In this document: one piece after another, positions 1 through 9,033 of the stretch | Position numbering within the stretch: position 1 is the stretch's first letter | Layout: the number at the start of each line of letters is the position of its first letter | Assembly (NCBI RefSeq): GCF_040500475.1 | Contig: NZ_CP159358.1 | Coordinates: 2,294,001 to 2,358,000 of the forward strand | Direction: 5' to 3' | DNA length: 64,000 nt | From: Bacillus sp. Bos-x628 | GTDB lineage: Bacteria > Bacillota > Bacilli > Bacillales > Bacillaceae | Notes under the pieces: model-generated | Database searches by the model: none | Seen by the model: the letters and a program-made list of their open reading frames with translations, nothing else | What the model was told of the DNA's origin: nothing | Translations under genes and position numbers: made by a program

Positions 1-1
1 G

Positions 2-1183
2 ATTAAAACGGGATTAGGCAATACCTTATCATTGCTGGCCATTGTCCTTGCACTTGGCACAATGCTTGGGAAAATGATGGCTGAATCAGGGGGAGCTGAG
101 CGGATTGCTCAGACATTACTTAGCCGATTTGGGACAAAGAATGTTCATTGGGCAATGATGTTCGTAGCCTTTATCGTAGGAATTCCTGTCTTTTTCCAAG
201 TAGGCTTCGTTCTTCTCATTCCTTTACTATTTACCATTGCGATTGAAACGGGCATTTCATTGGTTACGATTGGGATATCGTTAATTGCTGGGTTGTCTGT
301 TGTCCATGGCCTTGTGCCACCTCATCCTGCCGCAATGGCAGCGGTGAGCATCTACGACGCAAACGTAGGCAAAACGATTTTCTTTTCAATGATCGTCGGT
401 TTGCCGACAGCCATTATTGCTGGACCTCTTTACGGCAAGTGGATTGGTAAGCGGATATATAAACCGGTTCCGGAGATGTTGAAAAAACAATTCACCGAAC
501 GGAATGAAAATAGAAAGCTTCCTGGCTTTGCAAATACAATGTTTACGATTTTGGTACCGGTAATGTTAATGTTGCTGGCCACATTGGCAGATATCATTCT
601 GCCAGAGAAAAGTACATGGTTTCAGATCTTCAAGTATATAGGAGATCCTATTACAGCCTTGCTACTTGCTACCGTCTATTCTTTCTTTAGTCTTGGCTTC
701 ATGCAAGGCATCAGCCGTGATCGTGTCTTAGCATTTAGTAATGAATGCTTAGGACCGATTGCGTCGATTCTTCTTGTGATTGGAGCGGGGGGTGCTTTTA
801 ATAACGTCCTTATTGATTCGGGTGTTGGTGAGTACATTGCGGACTTAGCAAAACATTCACCTGTTTCACCTATTTTTCTTAGTTGGCTGATTGCTGCGGT
901 GATTCGTGTCGCGACCGGATCTGCTACTGTTTCTATGATGACTGCCGCTGGGATTGTCGCACCAATTGCTGATTCAATGCCAGATGTCAGTAGGGAACTT
1001 CTTGTTTTAGCAACAGGAGCTGGTTCCTTGATCTTGTCTCATGTGAATGATTCAGGTTTTTGGCTGATTAAAGAGTACTTTGGCATGACAATTAAAGAGA
1101 CGTTCCTAACATGGACGGCTATGGAGACGATTATTTCCGTTAGTGCAATTGCATTTATTATGATTATTAATACGTTTATGTAG
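2..1183 (+). CDS. gntP: gluconate permease GntP, 5'-truncated by window edge
   Basis: Proton-coupled gluconate importer of the GntP family, an inner-membrane protein with about a dozen hydrophobic segments. The reading frame is open from base 2, so the start lies outside the window; about 393 residues are seen of a family length near 448. The stretch LGTMLGKMMAESGGAERIA near the visible start is a family hallmark, and the C-terminal part holds ATGSATVSMMTAAG and the motif SHVNDSGFW, both typical of GntP. In Bacillus gntP belongs to the gnt operon; gntZ does not follow here, because a terminator sits directly after the stop. Family assignment is firm; gluconate rather than another sugar acid is inferred from similarity. 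Confidence 0.93.
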   Translation: MKTGLGNTLSLLAIVLALGTMLGKMMAESGGAERIAQTLLSRFGTKNVHWAMMFVAFIVGIPVFFQVGFVLLIPLLFTIAIETGISLVTIGISLIAGLSVVHGLVPPHPAAMAAVSIYDANVGKTIFFSMIVGLPTAIIAGPLYGKWIGKRIYKPVPEMLKKQFTERNENRKLPGFANTMFTILVPVMLMLLATLADIILPEKSTWFQIFKYIGDPITALLLATVYSFFSLGFMQGISRDRVLAFSNECLGPIASILLVIGAGGAFNNVLIDSGVGEYIADLAKHSPVSPIFLSWLIAAVIRVATGSATVSMMTAAGIVAPIADSMPDVSRELLVLATGAGSLILSHVNDSGFWLIKEYFGMTIKETFLTWTAMETIISVSAIAFIMIINTFM

Positions 1184-1190
1184 CTTGTCC

Positions 1191-1226
1191 AAAAGCCCAG
1201 TTCCTGTGGACCTGTGGCTTTTTTTG
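1191..1226 (+). terminator. terminator after gntP
   Basis: An AAAAGCCCAG arm and a CTGTGGCTTTT arm form a hairpin with one mismatch, followed by a run of seven T. It ends transcription from gntP before the yhaZ-like gene. Confidence 0.7.
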
Positions 1227-1263
1227 AGCCTGCGACGATGCTTCTCTGTCCATTTGGGTTAAA

Positions 1264-2379
1264 ATGATGATATGGACATGTGGGAGGGCGGAAACGATCG
1301 AACCATTAAAAAACGTATATCATGAGTCATTTATTCAAAATTTAGCGAAGGAACTATCAAAAGAATCGTCAGTATTTGATGCTGATCGGTTTCAACAGCT
1401 TGTGCTAAAAAAGGATTGGTCACAACTTGAATTAAAAGCACGAATGAGAAGAATCACAGAATCGATGCATGCCTGTTTGCCAGAGGATTATGAGCAGGCG
1501 ATTGAGGTGTTGTGTAAGGTCGCTCCTCATTTTACAGGACTCAGTGCGCTCGTGTTTCCGGACTTTGTAGAGATGTATGGACTCAAGCATTGGGATGTCT
1601 CTATCAAGGCGCTTGAATTCTTTACGCTTTTTTCTACCTCTGAGTTTGCAGTACGACCTTTCCTTATCAAAAATCAAGAAAAAATGCTGGCGCATATGCT
1701 TGTGTGGTCACAGGATAAAAATGAGCATATCCGAAGACTTGCCTGTGAGGGATGCAGACCACGTTTACCATGGGGGTTGACCGTTCCTGCACTCAAAAAA
1801 GACCCTTCGGTCACGTTGCCCATTTTGGAGAACTTGAAGTCTGATCCTGCCCGATATGTGCAAAAAAGCGTATCCAATCACTTAAATGACATATCTGCTA
1901 TACAGCCTGATCTGATGAAGCAAACGGTCAAGAAATGGTATGGAGCCAATGACCGTACGAATTGGATTGTCAAACATGCGTGCCGTACTTTATTGAAAAA
2001 GGGTGATCCAGATATCATGGCCCTGTTTGGTTATGGAGATGATCCGTCCATTCAGGTGACAGATTTGAAGCTGGAACACGATTCCATTCGTTTAGGAGAG
2101 ACCATGACCTTTCATTTCACTCTTCATGCTGAAAGACCATTGAAGTTGCGCGTGGAGTATGCCATTGATTATGTAAAATCTCGTGGTACGCGCAATCAAA
2201 AGGTGTTTAAAATTACTGAACTTGAAACCGATTCGGCCCTACATAGAGAATTTGTTAGGTCGCAGTCCTTTCAGAATATGACGACGAGAAAGCATTATGC
2301 AGGCATACATACGCTAACGATCATCATCAATGGTATCCGAAAAGCGTCAATTGATTTTGAAGTAGTTGAAGCTAATTAA
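1264..2379 (+). CDS. yhaZ: YhaZ-like DNA alkylation repair protein (HEAT-repeat, AlkD-related)
   Basis: A 371-residue soluble protein built from helical HEAT-like repeats (residues about 60-250, for example HIRRLACEGCRPRLPW and DPARYVQKSVSNHLND), followed by a beta-rich C-terminal segment (about 255-371). This matches YhaZ of B. subtilis, assigned to the AlkC/AlkD superfamily of DNA glycosylases that remove bulky or cationic alkylated purines. The start is doubtful: no ribosome binding site precedes the ATG at 1264, while a GGGAGG lies inside the frame at about 1283 with no ATG, GTG or TTG at the right distance. The gene stands alone between two terminators. Family call good; enzymatic activity is inferred. 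Confidence 0.8.
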   Translation: MMIWTCGRAETIEPLKNVYHESFIQNLAKELSKESSVFDADRFQQLVLKKDWSQLELKARMRRITESMHACLPEDYEQAIEVLCKVAPHFTGLSALVFPDFVEMYGLKHWDVSIKALEFFTLFSTSEFAVRPFLIKNQEKMLAHMLVWSQDKNEHIRRLACEGCRPRLPWGLTVPALKKDPSVTLPILENLKSDPARYVQKSVSNHLNDISAIQPDLMKQTVKKWYGANDRTNWIVKHACRTLLKKGDPDIMALFGYGDDPSIQVTDLKLEHDSIRLGETMTFHFTLHAERPLKLRVEYAIDYVKSRGTRNQKVFKITELETDSALHREFVRSQSFQNMTTRKHYAGIHTLTIIINGIRKASIDFEVVEAN

Positions 2380-2380
2380 A

Positions 2381-2406
2381 AAACCCGCTAATCATGCGGG
2401 CTTTTT
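2381..2406 (+). terminator. terminator after yhaZ, between convergent genes
   Basis: AAACCCGC and GCGGGCTTTTT pair around a 7-base loop. It lies just before the end of the convergent permease gene and can serve both directions. Confidence 0.8.
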
Positions 2407-2410
2407 CTAT

Positions 2411-3748
2411 TTAAGCCTTCTTCTTCATTAAGAAAGAAGCGATTATTGCGGCGACTAAGAAGCCAATGCTAATGATCGAACTAGGCAGGTTTTCTTGTCT
2501 GAATAGGAACAAAATAAAACTCACACTTAGCACAAGACCTGCAAATAAAGTCAAATATGGGAACAGCCAAACCTTGAAGTATGGCTCTTTTGGATATCTT
2601 GGACGCAGTCTCAAATGAGCGAGACAAATACTAATCCAAATAAGAGAGACCGCAAAGCCCGGAATGGCAAGCATATAGCTGAAAATTTGCTCTGGATACA
2701 AATAAGCAAAGAATGTTCCAACTAAAAGGAATAGGACTGTCACCCACAAACTCAAAATCGGCACGCCTTTTTTATTGACTTGTGCCAGCTTTTTCGGACC
2801 GCCGTCTGATTTTGATAAGGAATGAATCATCCTCGTTGTTCCGTAAATGCCTGAATTGGCAGCAGAAAGGACAGCTGTAATTAATACGAAATTAATGAAG
2901 TGAGATGCGCCTTGCATACCAGCAGCTGAAAACACTTGAACAAAAGGACTGTTATTTGGATCAATTTGATTCCATGGTATCAGTCCGCAAATAATTAAAA
3001 TCGGCAGTGTGTAAAATAAGATAATACGCCACATCATACTTTTCACAACACCAGGTAAAACCTTCTCAGCATCCTTTGTTTCTGTAATCGTCATCCCTAT
3101 CAATTCAGATCCCCCGTAAGAGAATATGACGACTAGTAGTGATGCAAACACGGCTCCCCATCCGTTTGGAATGAAGTTTTGATAGTTGGTGAGAGCTGGC
3201 GTGTTTTGTTCGTTAGGAATGATCCCAAATAATAATGCCGCACCGAGTATAATAAAGGCAATAATAACAAAAACCTTCATTCCAGCGAACCAAAACTCAA
3301 TTTCCCCAAAATACTTTACATGATTTAAATTAATTCCGATGACTAACAGCGAGCAAAGTAAACAGAGTGACCATAGCGGCACATGCGGCATCCAGTATTG
3401 TAGTAAGCTTCCTGCTGCAATGATTTCGATGACACACACAGTTAGCCACATAAAACAGTAGACCCAACCGACCACAAATGAAAAACGTTGACCAAGCGCA
3501 ATTTGGATAAGGTCGCGAAGATTGTTCCCCGGATAAACGATGGCCATTTCAGCTAATGAAGCCATAACAATGAGAAGTAATAATCCGGCAAATACATATG
3601 AAAAGATCACTCCAGGGCCCGCTAAACCGATTGTATCGGCACTTCCTTTAAAAATTCCTGTACCAATGACCCCGCCCATCGCAATCATGCGAATGTGACG
3701 TGGCGATAAAAGCTTTTTTAACTCTTGTTGTTCCTGATTCGCGCTCAT
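2411..3748 (-). CDS. amino acid permease (APC superfamily)
   Basis: Amino acid/proton symporter of about 445 residues with 12 predicted membrane segments. The N-terminus carries the APC consensus RHIRMIAMGGVIGTGIFKGS, with the unwound helix motif GGVIGTGIF, and SYGGSELIGMTITET is the usual TM6 region of this family. B. subtilis relatives include YtnA and YbxG; substrate cannot be read from the sequence. The ATG at 3748 is chosen because AAGGAG lies 5 bases upstream; an in-frame ATG 27 bases earlier has no such signal. Single gene; the 250 bases upstream hold AT-rich sequence and the terminator of the next gene. Confidence 0.88.
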   Translation of the reverse strand: MSANQEQQELKKLLSPRHIRMIAMGGVIGTGIFKGSADTIGLAGPGVIFSYVFAGLLLLIVMASLAEMAIVYPGNNLRDLIQIALGQRFSFVVGWVYCFMWLTVCVIEIIAAGSLLQYWMPHVPLWSLCLLCSLLVIGINLNHVKYFGEIEFWFAGMKVFVIIAFIILGAALLFGIIPNEQNTPALTNYQNFIPNGWGAVFASLLVVIFSYGGSELIGMTITETKDAEKVLPGVVKSMMWRIILFYTLPILIICGLIPWNQIDPNNSPFVQVFSAAGMQGASHFINFVLITAVLSAANSGIYGTTRMIHSLSKSDGGPKKLAQVNKKGVPILSLWVTVLFLLVGTFFAYLYPEQIFSYMLAIPGFAVSLIWISICLAHLRLRPRYPKEPYFKVWLFPYLTLFAGLVLSVSFILFLFRQENLPSSIISIGFLVAAIIASFLMKKKA

Positions 3749-3963
3749 GACGTTCTCCTTTTTCTTCTTTAACAAAATGCTTAAGTTCCATTTTCTTTTT
3801 TCATGACGTAAGTGTCAATATAAAAAAAGAGATTTTTCAGACAAAATGTCAGTTGTATTTATCAATTAAAACATGTATTACCTTTTCTTCCATTTGGATT
3901 CTAAAATACAAAAATATTTATCGTCTCTCACCATATCATTTATGAAAAATGCGTATCTGACAT

Positions 3964-3998
3964 CAAAAACCGCCTTCCGATCAGAAGACGGTTTTTTG
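3964..3998 (-). terminator. terminator of the Gfo/Idh/MocA gene
   Basis: On the minus strand an ACCGTCTTC arm pairs with GAAGGCGGT around TGATC-type loop bases and is followed by TTTTTG. It starts one base after the stop codon of the oxidoreductase gene. Confidence 0.75.
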
Positions 3999-4991
3999 TT
4001 ATGAGGATGGCTGTTGATCAACTGGGAATAGAATGCCTGCATCTTTTCTTGCTGATTCGAGAACTTTCATGACTGAAAGACTCTCGTCTAACCATGCATA
4101 ACACTGTTCTTGATTCTTTGTTTCGATGATGTGCTGGAATGCTTCTGCTTCATAAAATAGACGATTTGCATTCGTTTGTGCATTCAGTGAAATCACTTGG
4201 TCATTGACATGCAGCAGTACTTCTTCACAGCCATTTGCTCCATTTTTTACGTGCATGAACCCTTTTTCTCCTTGAATCAATGCGAAGTTCATGCTGTTAG
4301 TATCCTTACTGCCGACACTTGTAGCAATGAAATCATTGTAAGTGAAGGTCAGAATACCGGATGTGTCAATGCCATTTGGGTGGCGATTGGCTTGGTAGCG
4401 AACTTGTTCCGGTGTGCCAAAGAGATTCATGATGAAATGTACGTTATATATATTAATGTCCATCAGAGCGCCGCCAGAGAATTCTGGGTTAAAAACATTC
4501 GGCGTTTCACCTGCTAGAAGACGATTATATTTACTTGAGTATTGACTATAGTTGCATTGCACTAGTTTAATCCTGCCTAATTCATGAAGGTGCTTTTTAA
4601 TTAAATGATAGTTTGGCATATGAACGGTTGTAATGGCTTCAAATAACAACAACTGTTTTTCTTTTGCGAGTGCGATTAAGGCTTCCAGCTCTTTGACAGT
4701 AGAGGTGAAAGGCTTTTCACAAATCACATGTTTTCCGCTTTTCAATGCAGCCATGGCGTGCTCGCTATGTAGACAATTAGGTGATGCGATATAGACCACA
4801 TCAATGTCAGGGTCTTGCAGCATAGCGGACAAATCTGTATAGGTGGTTTGAACCCCAAATTGATCAGCGAGCTGTTTTGCAGTCGCTTCTTTTCTTGAAT
4901 AGACAGCGTGACATGAGACGCCTTCAAGCTGTTCAATGGCCTGTAGGAACTCTTCCACAATCACACCCGTACCGATTGTTGCGATTCTCAT
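3999..4991 (-). CDS. Gfo/Idh/MocA family oxidoreductase
   Basis: NAD(P)-dependent sugar or inositol-type dehydrogenase of 330 residues. The N-terminal Rossmann fold begins RIATIGTGVIVEEF (GxGxxx dinucleotide loop), and the family motif HVICEKPF with the conserved Glu-Lys-Pro is at about residues 90-97. The C-terminal alpha/beta domain contains GGALMDINIYNVHF, matching the usual G(G)ALxDxGxYxxH segment with Asn in place of Gly. B. subtilis YulF is the sort of protein it resembles, but the substrate is unknown. The ATG at 4991 is preferred over the in-frame TTG at 5000 because GAAAGGGG lies 10 bases before the ATG and nearly touches the TTG. Monocistronic. Confidence 0.86.
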   Translation of the reverse strand: MRIATIGTGVIVEEFLQAIEQLEGVSCHAVYSRKEATAKQLADQFGVQTTYTDLSAMLQDPDIDVVYIASPNCLHSEHAMAALKSGKHVICEKPFTSTVKELEALIALAKEKQLLLFEAITTVHMPNYHLIKKHLHELGRIKLVQCNYSQYSSKYNRLLAGETPNVFNPEFSGGALMDINIYNVHFIMNLFGTPEQVRYQANRHPNGIDTSGILTFTYNDFIATSVGSKDTNSMNFALIQGEKGFMHVKNGANGCEEVLLHVNDQVISLNAQTNANRLFYEAEAFQHIIETKNQEQCYAWLDESLSVMKVLESARKDAGILFPVDQQPSS

Positions 4992-5141
4992 TCTATTCAA
5001 ACCCCTTTCATTCTTTTGATGTCAGGTGAATCTGCCTCTAGTATACCTGATGTTGGAATAGAAAGTGTTAAAGAGTGTCTTCTTTGCCTGCGAGATGAAG
5101 TGTACCAGTCATCAAATCACTGGCACATTCTTTGATAGCCC

Positions 5142-5497
5142 TTACAATTTGCTAATGTTGACTAATGTTTGTTTCATTAACAACTGAATGGCAGCCTTCC
5201 TCTTCTTCAACTCTTGAATGGTTCTTTGAATATCTTCTACTTTTTGTTCAAGTAGCTGTTCAGCTTCTGTTTTTCAAACAGTAAAATGAGAATTTCTCGA
5301 ATTTCTTTTAATGAGAAATCTAGCTTTCTCGCTTCAGTGATAAAGGATAGCATGAGAACGTATTTTTGATCATATAAACGATAGCCATTATGCGCTTGTT
5401 TTGGCTCGGGAAGGACTCCTTCATTTTCGTAAAAACGAATGGTTTCAATATGTACACCAGACATTTTCGACAACTTCCCTCTAGTAAACGTACTCAT
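5142..5497 (-). pseudogene. MerR family regulator, frameshifted at an A run
   Basis: From the ATG at 5497 (AAAGGAGG 8 bases upstream) the frame encodes a typical MerR N-terminus: helix-turn-helix LSKMSGVHIETIRFYENEGV and wing HNGYRLYDQK, then SFITEARKLDFSLKEIREIL. The frame stops at 5237 after only 86 residues. One extra A in the AAAAA run at about 5271-5275 would join it to a second frame reading TEAEQLLEQKVEDIQ and on to NISKL before a stop at 5142, giving the expected C-terminal dimerisation helix and a normal length near 118. So this is either a single-base deletion in the strain or a sequencing error. The sensor ligand is unknown. Confidence 0.75.
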
Positions 5498-5801
5498 TAC
5501 CTCCACCTCCTTTCTTTGTTATTCATCATACAATTAGATGTAATCGTTTCAAATATTCATAAATGAACATTTGTTCCTTCTTATTCAATTGGAAAGATGA
5601 AGACACTTGATTTAAAGTGAGAACAAAGAATGCATTATAATGGAGTAGAGATCAATGAATTTTGTTACAGGTGAGAACAAGTAGACAGCGAGAGAAAAAA
5701 ACGATAGCCTAAAATAGGTAAATTGTATGTGTAAAATGTGAACATTTTTATGATTGCTAAAATAGTGACAGCACGTTTTTGCTGATAAAGGGGAGTAGCC
5801 A

Positions 5802-6614
5802 ATGTATAAATTAATCGCAATTGATATGGATGGCACGTTATTAAATGATCATCAGGTGGTTCCAGATGCTGTATTTGAAGCCATTCAACAGGCGAAGGCA
5901 GAAGGAGTCAAGATTGTTTTATGTACAGGTAGACCAATCGGCGGAGTCAACCGCTATTTAAAAGAGCTTCAGCTCAATCAAGAGGGAGACTATGTGATTG
6001 CATATAATGGTGCACTTGTGCAAAATAGCCATACAAACGAAGTCGTGTCAGAGCTGACTTTATCCTACGCTGATTTGAAATTACTGTATGAGCTGAGTCG
6101 TCAACTGGATACACCTATGCATTATTTCGATTCAGCTCATTTGTATACACCGAATCGTGATATTAGCGAGTACACAGTGCTTGAATCTTATTTAACAAAA
6201 TTACCACTTAAATATTTGCCTGTAGAAGAGGCGAATCAAGCGATGAGACTGCCGAAGATGATGTATATTGATCAGCCGGAACGATTGGAAAAAACGATTC
6301 AAGCCATTCCTTCCGAGGTGAAGGACAAGTATATGATGGTGAAAAGCACTGATTACTTTCTTGAAATTCTGCATCCTGAAGTGAGCAAAGGAAACGCTGT
6401 TCGGCTTCTTGCAGAGGAGCTTGGTATTACTCGTGAAGAAGTGATGGCAATTGGAGACAACGGGAACGATGTGTCGATGCTGGAGTTTGCAGGCTGTGGT
6501 GTGGCAATGGCAAATGCTATTGATGATGTAAAAACAGTCGCTGATGTCGTAACAAAATCCAATAATGATGCTGGAGTCGCCCATGTGCTACATGAGCTTG
6601 TATTAGGAAAATAA
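5802..6614 (+). CDS. yidA: Cof/YidA-type HAD sugar phosphatase
   Basis: Cytosolic haloacid dehalogenase superfamily phosphatase of 270 residues, the Cof subfamily with a large C2 cap. Motif I IDMDGTLL (nucleophile Asp8, acid Asp10) is at the N-terminus, motif II is CTGRP at about residue 46, the motif III lysine is in HPEVSKGNA at about 195, and motif IV is GDNGNDVSMLEFAG at about 220. Known YidA enzymes hydrolyse phosphorylated sugars and related small phosphates. The start is fixed by GGGGAG 6 bases before the ATG. Monocistronic, with a hairpin after the stop. Confidence 0.88.
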   Translation: MYKLIAIDMDGTLLNDHQVVPDAVFEAIQQAKAEGVKIVLCTGRPIGGVNRYLKELQLNQEGDYVIAYNGALVQNSHTNEVVSELTLSYADLKLLYELSRQLDTPMHYFDSAHLYTPNRDISEYTVLESYLTKLPLKYLPVEEANQAMRLPKMMYIDQPERLEKTIQAIPSEVKDKYMMVKSTDYFLEILHPEVSKGNAVRLLAEELGITREEVMAIGDNGNDVSMLEFAGCGVAMANAIDDVKTVADVVTKSNNDAGVAHVLHELVLGK

Positions 6615-6655
6615 AGAGAGGGCGGTCTATCTTTTAATGAATGAAAGCGAAAAAC

Positions 6656-6690
6656 CCCTTTTTCTTCGATATGTTTCTTTAGAAAAAGGG
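6656..6690 (+). other. inverted repeat after yidA, possible terminator
   Basis: CCCTTTTTCT (6656-6665) and AGAAAAAGGG (6681-6690) form a 10-bp perfect stem with a 15-base loop. No T run follows, so it may stabilise the 3' end rather than act as an intrinsic terminator. Confidence 0.45.
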
Positions 6691-6854
6691 TATGACGAAG
6701 GTCTGAAAGTAGTCGAATGACTACTTTTTTTGTTCAATCAACATCTGCCCTCATTTAGCTGTTATGAATAGAGAAGATTTCATCATTTGCAATAGCTAGC
6801 TGATAGTTAAGTTAACATCTAAGAGAAGTTTCTTATAGAATGCATACAACCGGT

Positions 6855-6887
6855 AAAGACTAGGGTGAAAATCCCCCAGTCTTTTTT
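6855..6887 (-). terminator. terminator of the acyltransferase gene
   Basis: AAAGACT-AGGG and CCCC-AGTCTTTTTT pair around a short loop, overlapping the end of the minus-strand acyltransferase gene. The T run is stronger on the plus strand, so it may also stop readthrough from yidA. Confidence 0.55.
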
Positions 6888-8706
6888 ATGATGAAGACAC
6901 GTCCCCTTTTTGCTTGATGCTAGTTGTAATGAGCTGTGTCAAAGTATCGGATCCACTTGTTGAGAGGTGGACACCATCTGACTGAAAATACGCTGGCTTC
7001 CCTGTAGCAGCTGAGTGCCAATCAATCAACGTAATGTTACTGTCTTGTTCAGCCACTCGCTGCATGACTGCATTGACATCATCTTCCCACGTTCTGGGAA
7101 CTCTCGTGTTCACAAGGAATATGTGTGCTTTCGCAAAGTGTTGAATAAAGGATTTCAATGTCTCCTCTGTGAAAAAACCATTAGTGCCAAGCTCAATAAT
7201 TACGGCTGCATCAGCTCGGTTAAACGAGGCGTATTGTGGTGCGATACGAATGGCTTCTTTTATTTGTCTTCCAACCCTTGCATCAATGGTAATTTGTTGA
7301 TAAGTCTTTTCAAGGTTTGGGGCAATATCTAACATGACAGAATCGCCAATGGCGAGAATTTGATGAAATTGTTTTTGATTGGTCGCTTTTTTCTGCTGTT
7401 TTTCTTTCTTTTGCTTCGCTTTTGTTTCTTTGTGATCTACTGCTTTTTTTGGTTCGGTCTTCATTTTCGTCACTTCTTTGGCTTGCGGGGATGTGTGAGA
7501 CGAGCTTGACATGCCAATTGTAAACAAAATCAAAAGAGCCGCTGCAACCCCAAGGAAGACTTTATTGGAGACGGACCATTGTTTGACGTCCTTTTTCCAA
7601 ATAGACCAAGAGGAAAAAAATGGTTTGAAGCCAAGCTGACGAATCGGCTGTTCAATGTAACGATAGGAAGCTTCTGCTATAAGTAAAATAGCGATGAGTT
7701 GCAATGTGACACGCCACATAGAAGGATTACCAATTTCAATGACAGGTGTGGTCAATACGATTACTGGATAATGCCACAAATAGATACCATAGGACCGCTT
7801 TCCGAGCCAGACGAGCGGTTTCCAGGACAACCATTTCCCAACGAGACATGCAGGGTGGCAAACGCATGCAATTAAGATAGCGGCATTGAAGCAGAACAAA
7901 AGCATACCGCCTTGATACAGAAAGGGATCAAATTCGTCTGCTGCATAAACACAGATTAAGAAAATCACTAGCGAACCAAATCCGGCTATATGTAATATAC
8001 GTCTGCCGACAGGAAGTAATTTTCTGCTTGAAAGTCTTTGCATTGGCCATACAAATGCAAGACTGCACCCAATCAAAAGCGCAAATGCACGTGTATCTGT
8101 TCCGTAATAAATCCTGCTTGGATCAGAGTCAGGTGAATAGAGAATCGCCATCCATAAGGCGGAGACTAGCGCCAGTCCAAACGTGATCATTGGGAGATGA
8201 GTGCGAGTTTTAATCCACTTAAGTCCAGTAATCAATAGCACCGGCCATATCATATAAAATTGTTCTTCAATCGCCAAAGACCACAAATTTTTTAGTGGAG
8301 AAACGGCATTGAAGCTATCGAAGTAAGACAACTGATGAAAAATATACCACCAGTTACTGACATAAAAAAAGGACGAAAAAGCATCGCCTCGGATGGACAA
8401 TAATGCGTTTGTACCTGCGATGGCACAAAAGCTGACAGTTAAAAAGATCATCACATAGGCAGCTGGAAGAAGCCTTCTGATTCGGCCCATCCAAAATGGC
8501 AAAAGCTCTTGAAAGCCTAAATCTTGTTTATTTAACAAGATCGTCGTAATTAAATAACCAGAAATCACAAAAAACAAATCAACCCCAAGAAACCCTCCGC
8601 TTGCAGAACCAATATGTAAGTGATAGGCAATGACCGCCAATACGGCGATTGCTCTCAACCCATCTAATCCTAATATATAACGTAAACGATTTTCCTTGCT
8701 GTTCAT
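6886..8706 (-). CDS. OatA/YrhL-like O-acetyltransferase (AT3 membrane domain plus SGNH domain)
   Basis: Membrane protein of 606 residues thought to O-acetylate cell-wall polymers. Residues about 10-380 form an acyltransferase-3 domain with 10-11 membrane helices, opening with YILGLDGLRAIAVLAVIAYH (the catalytic-type His) and LFFVISGYLIT. A Lys/Gln/Glu-rich linker (about 405-440) leads to an extracytoplasmic SGNH esterase domain: AIGDSVM (block I Ser), GTNG (block III) and DGVHLS (catalytic Asp/His). This layout is that of peptidoglycan O-acetyltransferase OatA, B. subtilis YrhL. Acetylation of muramic acid would raise lysozyme resistance; the target is inferred. GGAGG precedes the ATG. Monocistronic. 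Confidence 0.85.
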   Translation of the reverse strand: MNSKENRLRYILGLDGLRAIAVLAVIAYHLHIGSASGGFLGVDLFFVISGYLITTILLNKQDLGFQELLPFWMGRIRRLLPAAYVMIFLTVSFCAIAGTNALLSIRGDAFSSFFYVSNWWYIFHQLSYFDSFNAVSPLKNLWSLAIEEQFYMIWPVLLITGLKWIKTRTHLPMITFGLALVSALWMAILYSPDSDPSRIYYGTDTRAFALLIGCSLAFVWPMQRLSSRKLLPVGRRILHIAGFGSLVIFLICVYAADEFDPFLYQGGMLLFCFNAAILIACVCHPACLVGKWLSWKPLVWLGKRSYGIYLWHYPVIVLTTPVIEIGNPSMWRVTLQLIAILLIAEASYRYIEQPIRQLGFKPFFSSWSIWKKDVKQWSVSNKVFLGVAAALLILFTIGMSSSSHTSPQAKEVTKMKTEPKKAVDHKETKAKQKKEKQQKKATNQKQFHQILAIGDSVMLDIAPNLEKTYQQITIDARVGRQIKEAIRIAPQYASFNRADAAVIIELGTNGFFTEETLKSFIQHFAKAHIFLVNTRVPRTWEDDVNAVMQRVAEQDSNITLIDWHSAATGKPAYFQSDGVHLSTSGSDTLTQLITTSIKQKGDVSSS

Positions 8707-9033
8707 CAGAATGAATCCTCCATCAATTTCAAACGCCTCTTTTTAGTTGTCACTTCTAGTGATCAATGATTCTTTTATTTTATATAAGTTTAGACGAATG
8801 AGCATCATATTTTGTTGGAGATATTCTGCTTTTTTTTAATTTTTTTATGAAAAAAGAAAATGGTATGTACAGGGGGCTGGCTTCTTTTTTATACTCAAAT
8901 TCAAAATTCTTGTCATAATAGAAGAAGGAATTAGGGGACTTAAGGTTAGCCTACACGATTTTCTTCAATTGAACATTTGTGCATCATTAGGTGAACAATT
9001 TGTTATGATAGAAGAAAAAAAGGGGGCGTACAA
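8707..9033. other. divergent intergenic region, oatA-like / deoR
   Basis: AT-rich region between two divergent genes. Close to deoR there are two copies of a TGAACA motif (about 8974 and 8992), the first in CAATTGAACATTTG and the second in GGTGAACAATTTG. The same TGAACAA core recurs before deoC, so DeoR may act here on itself. A TATGAT hexamer at about 9004-9009 could be the deoR -10. No other gene is seen. Confidence 0.4.
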
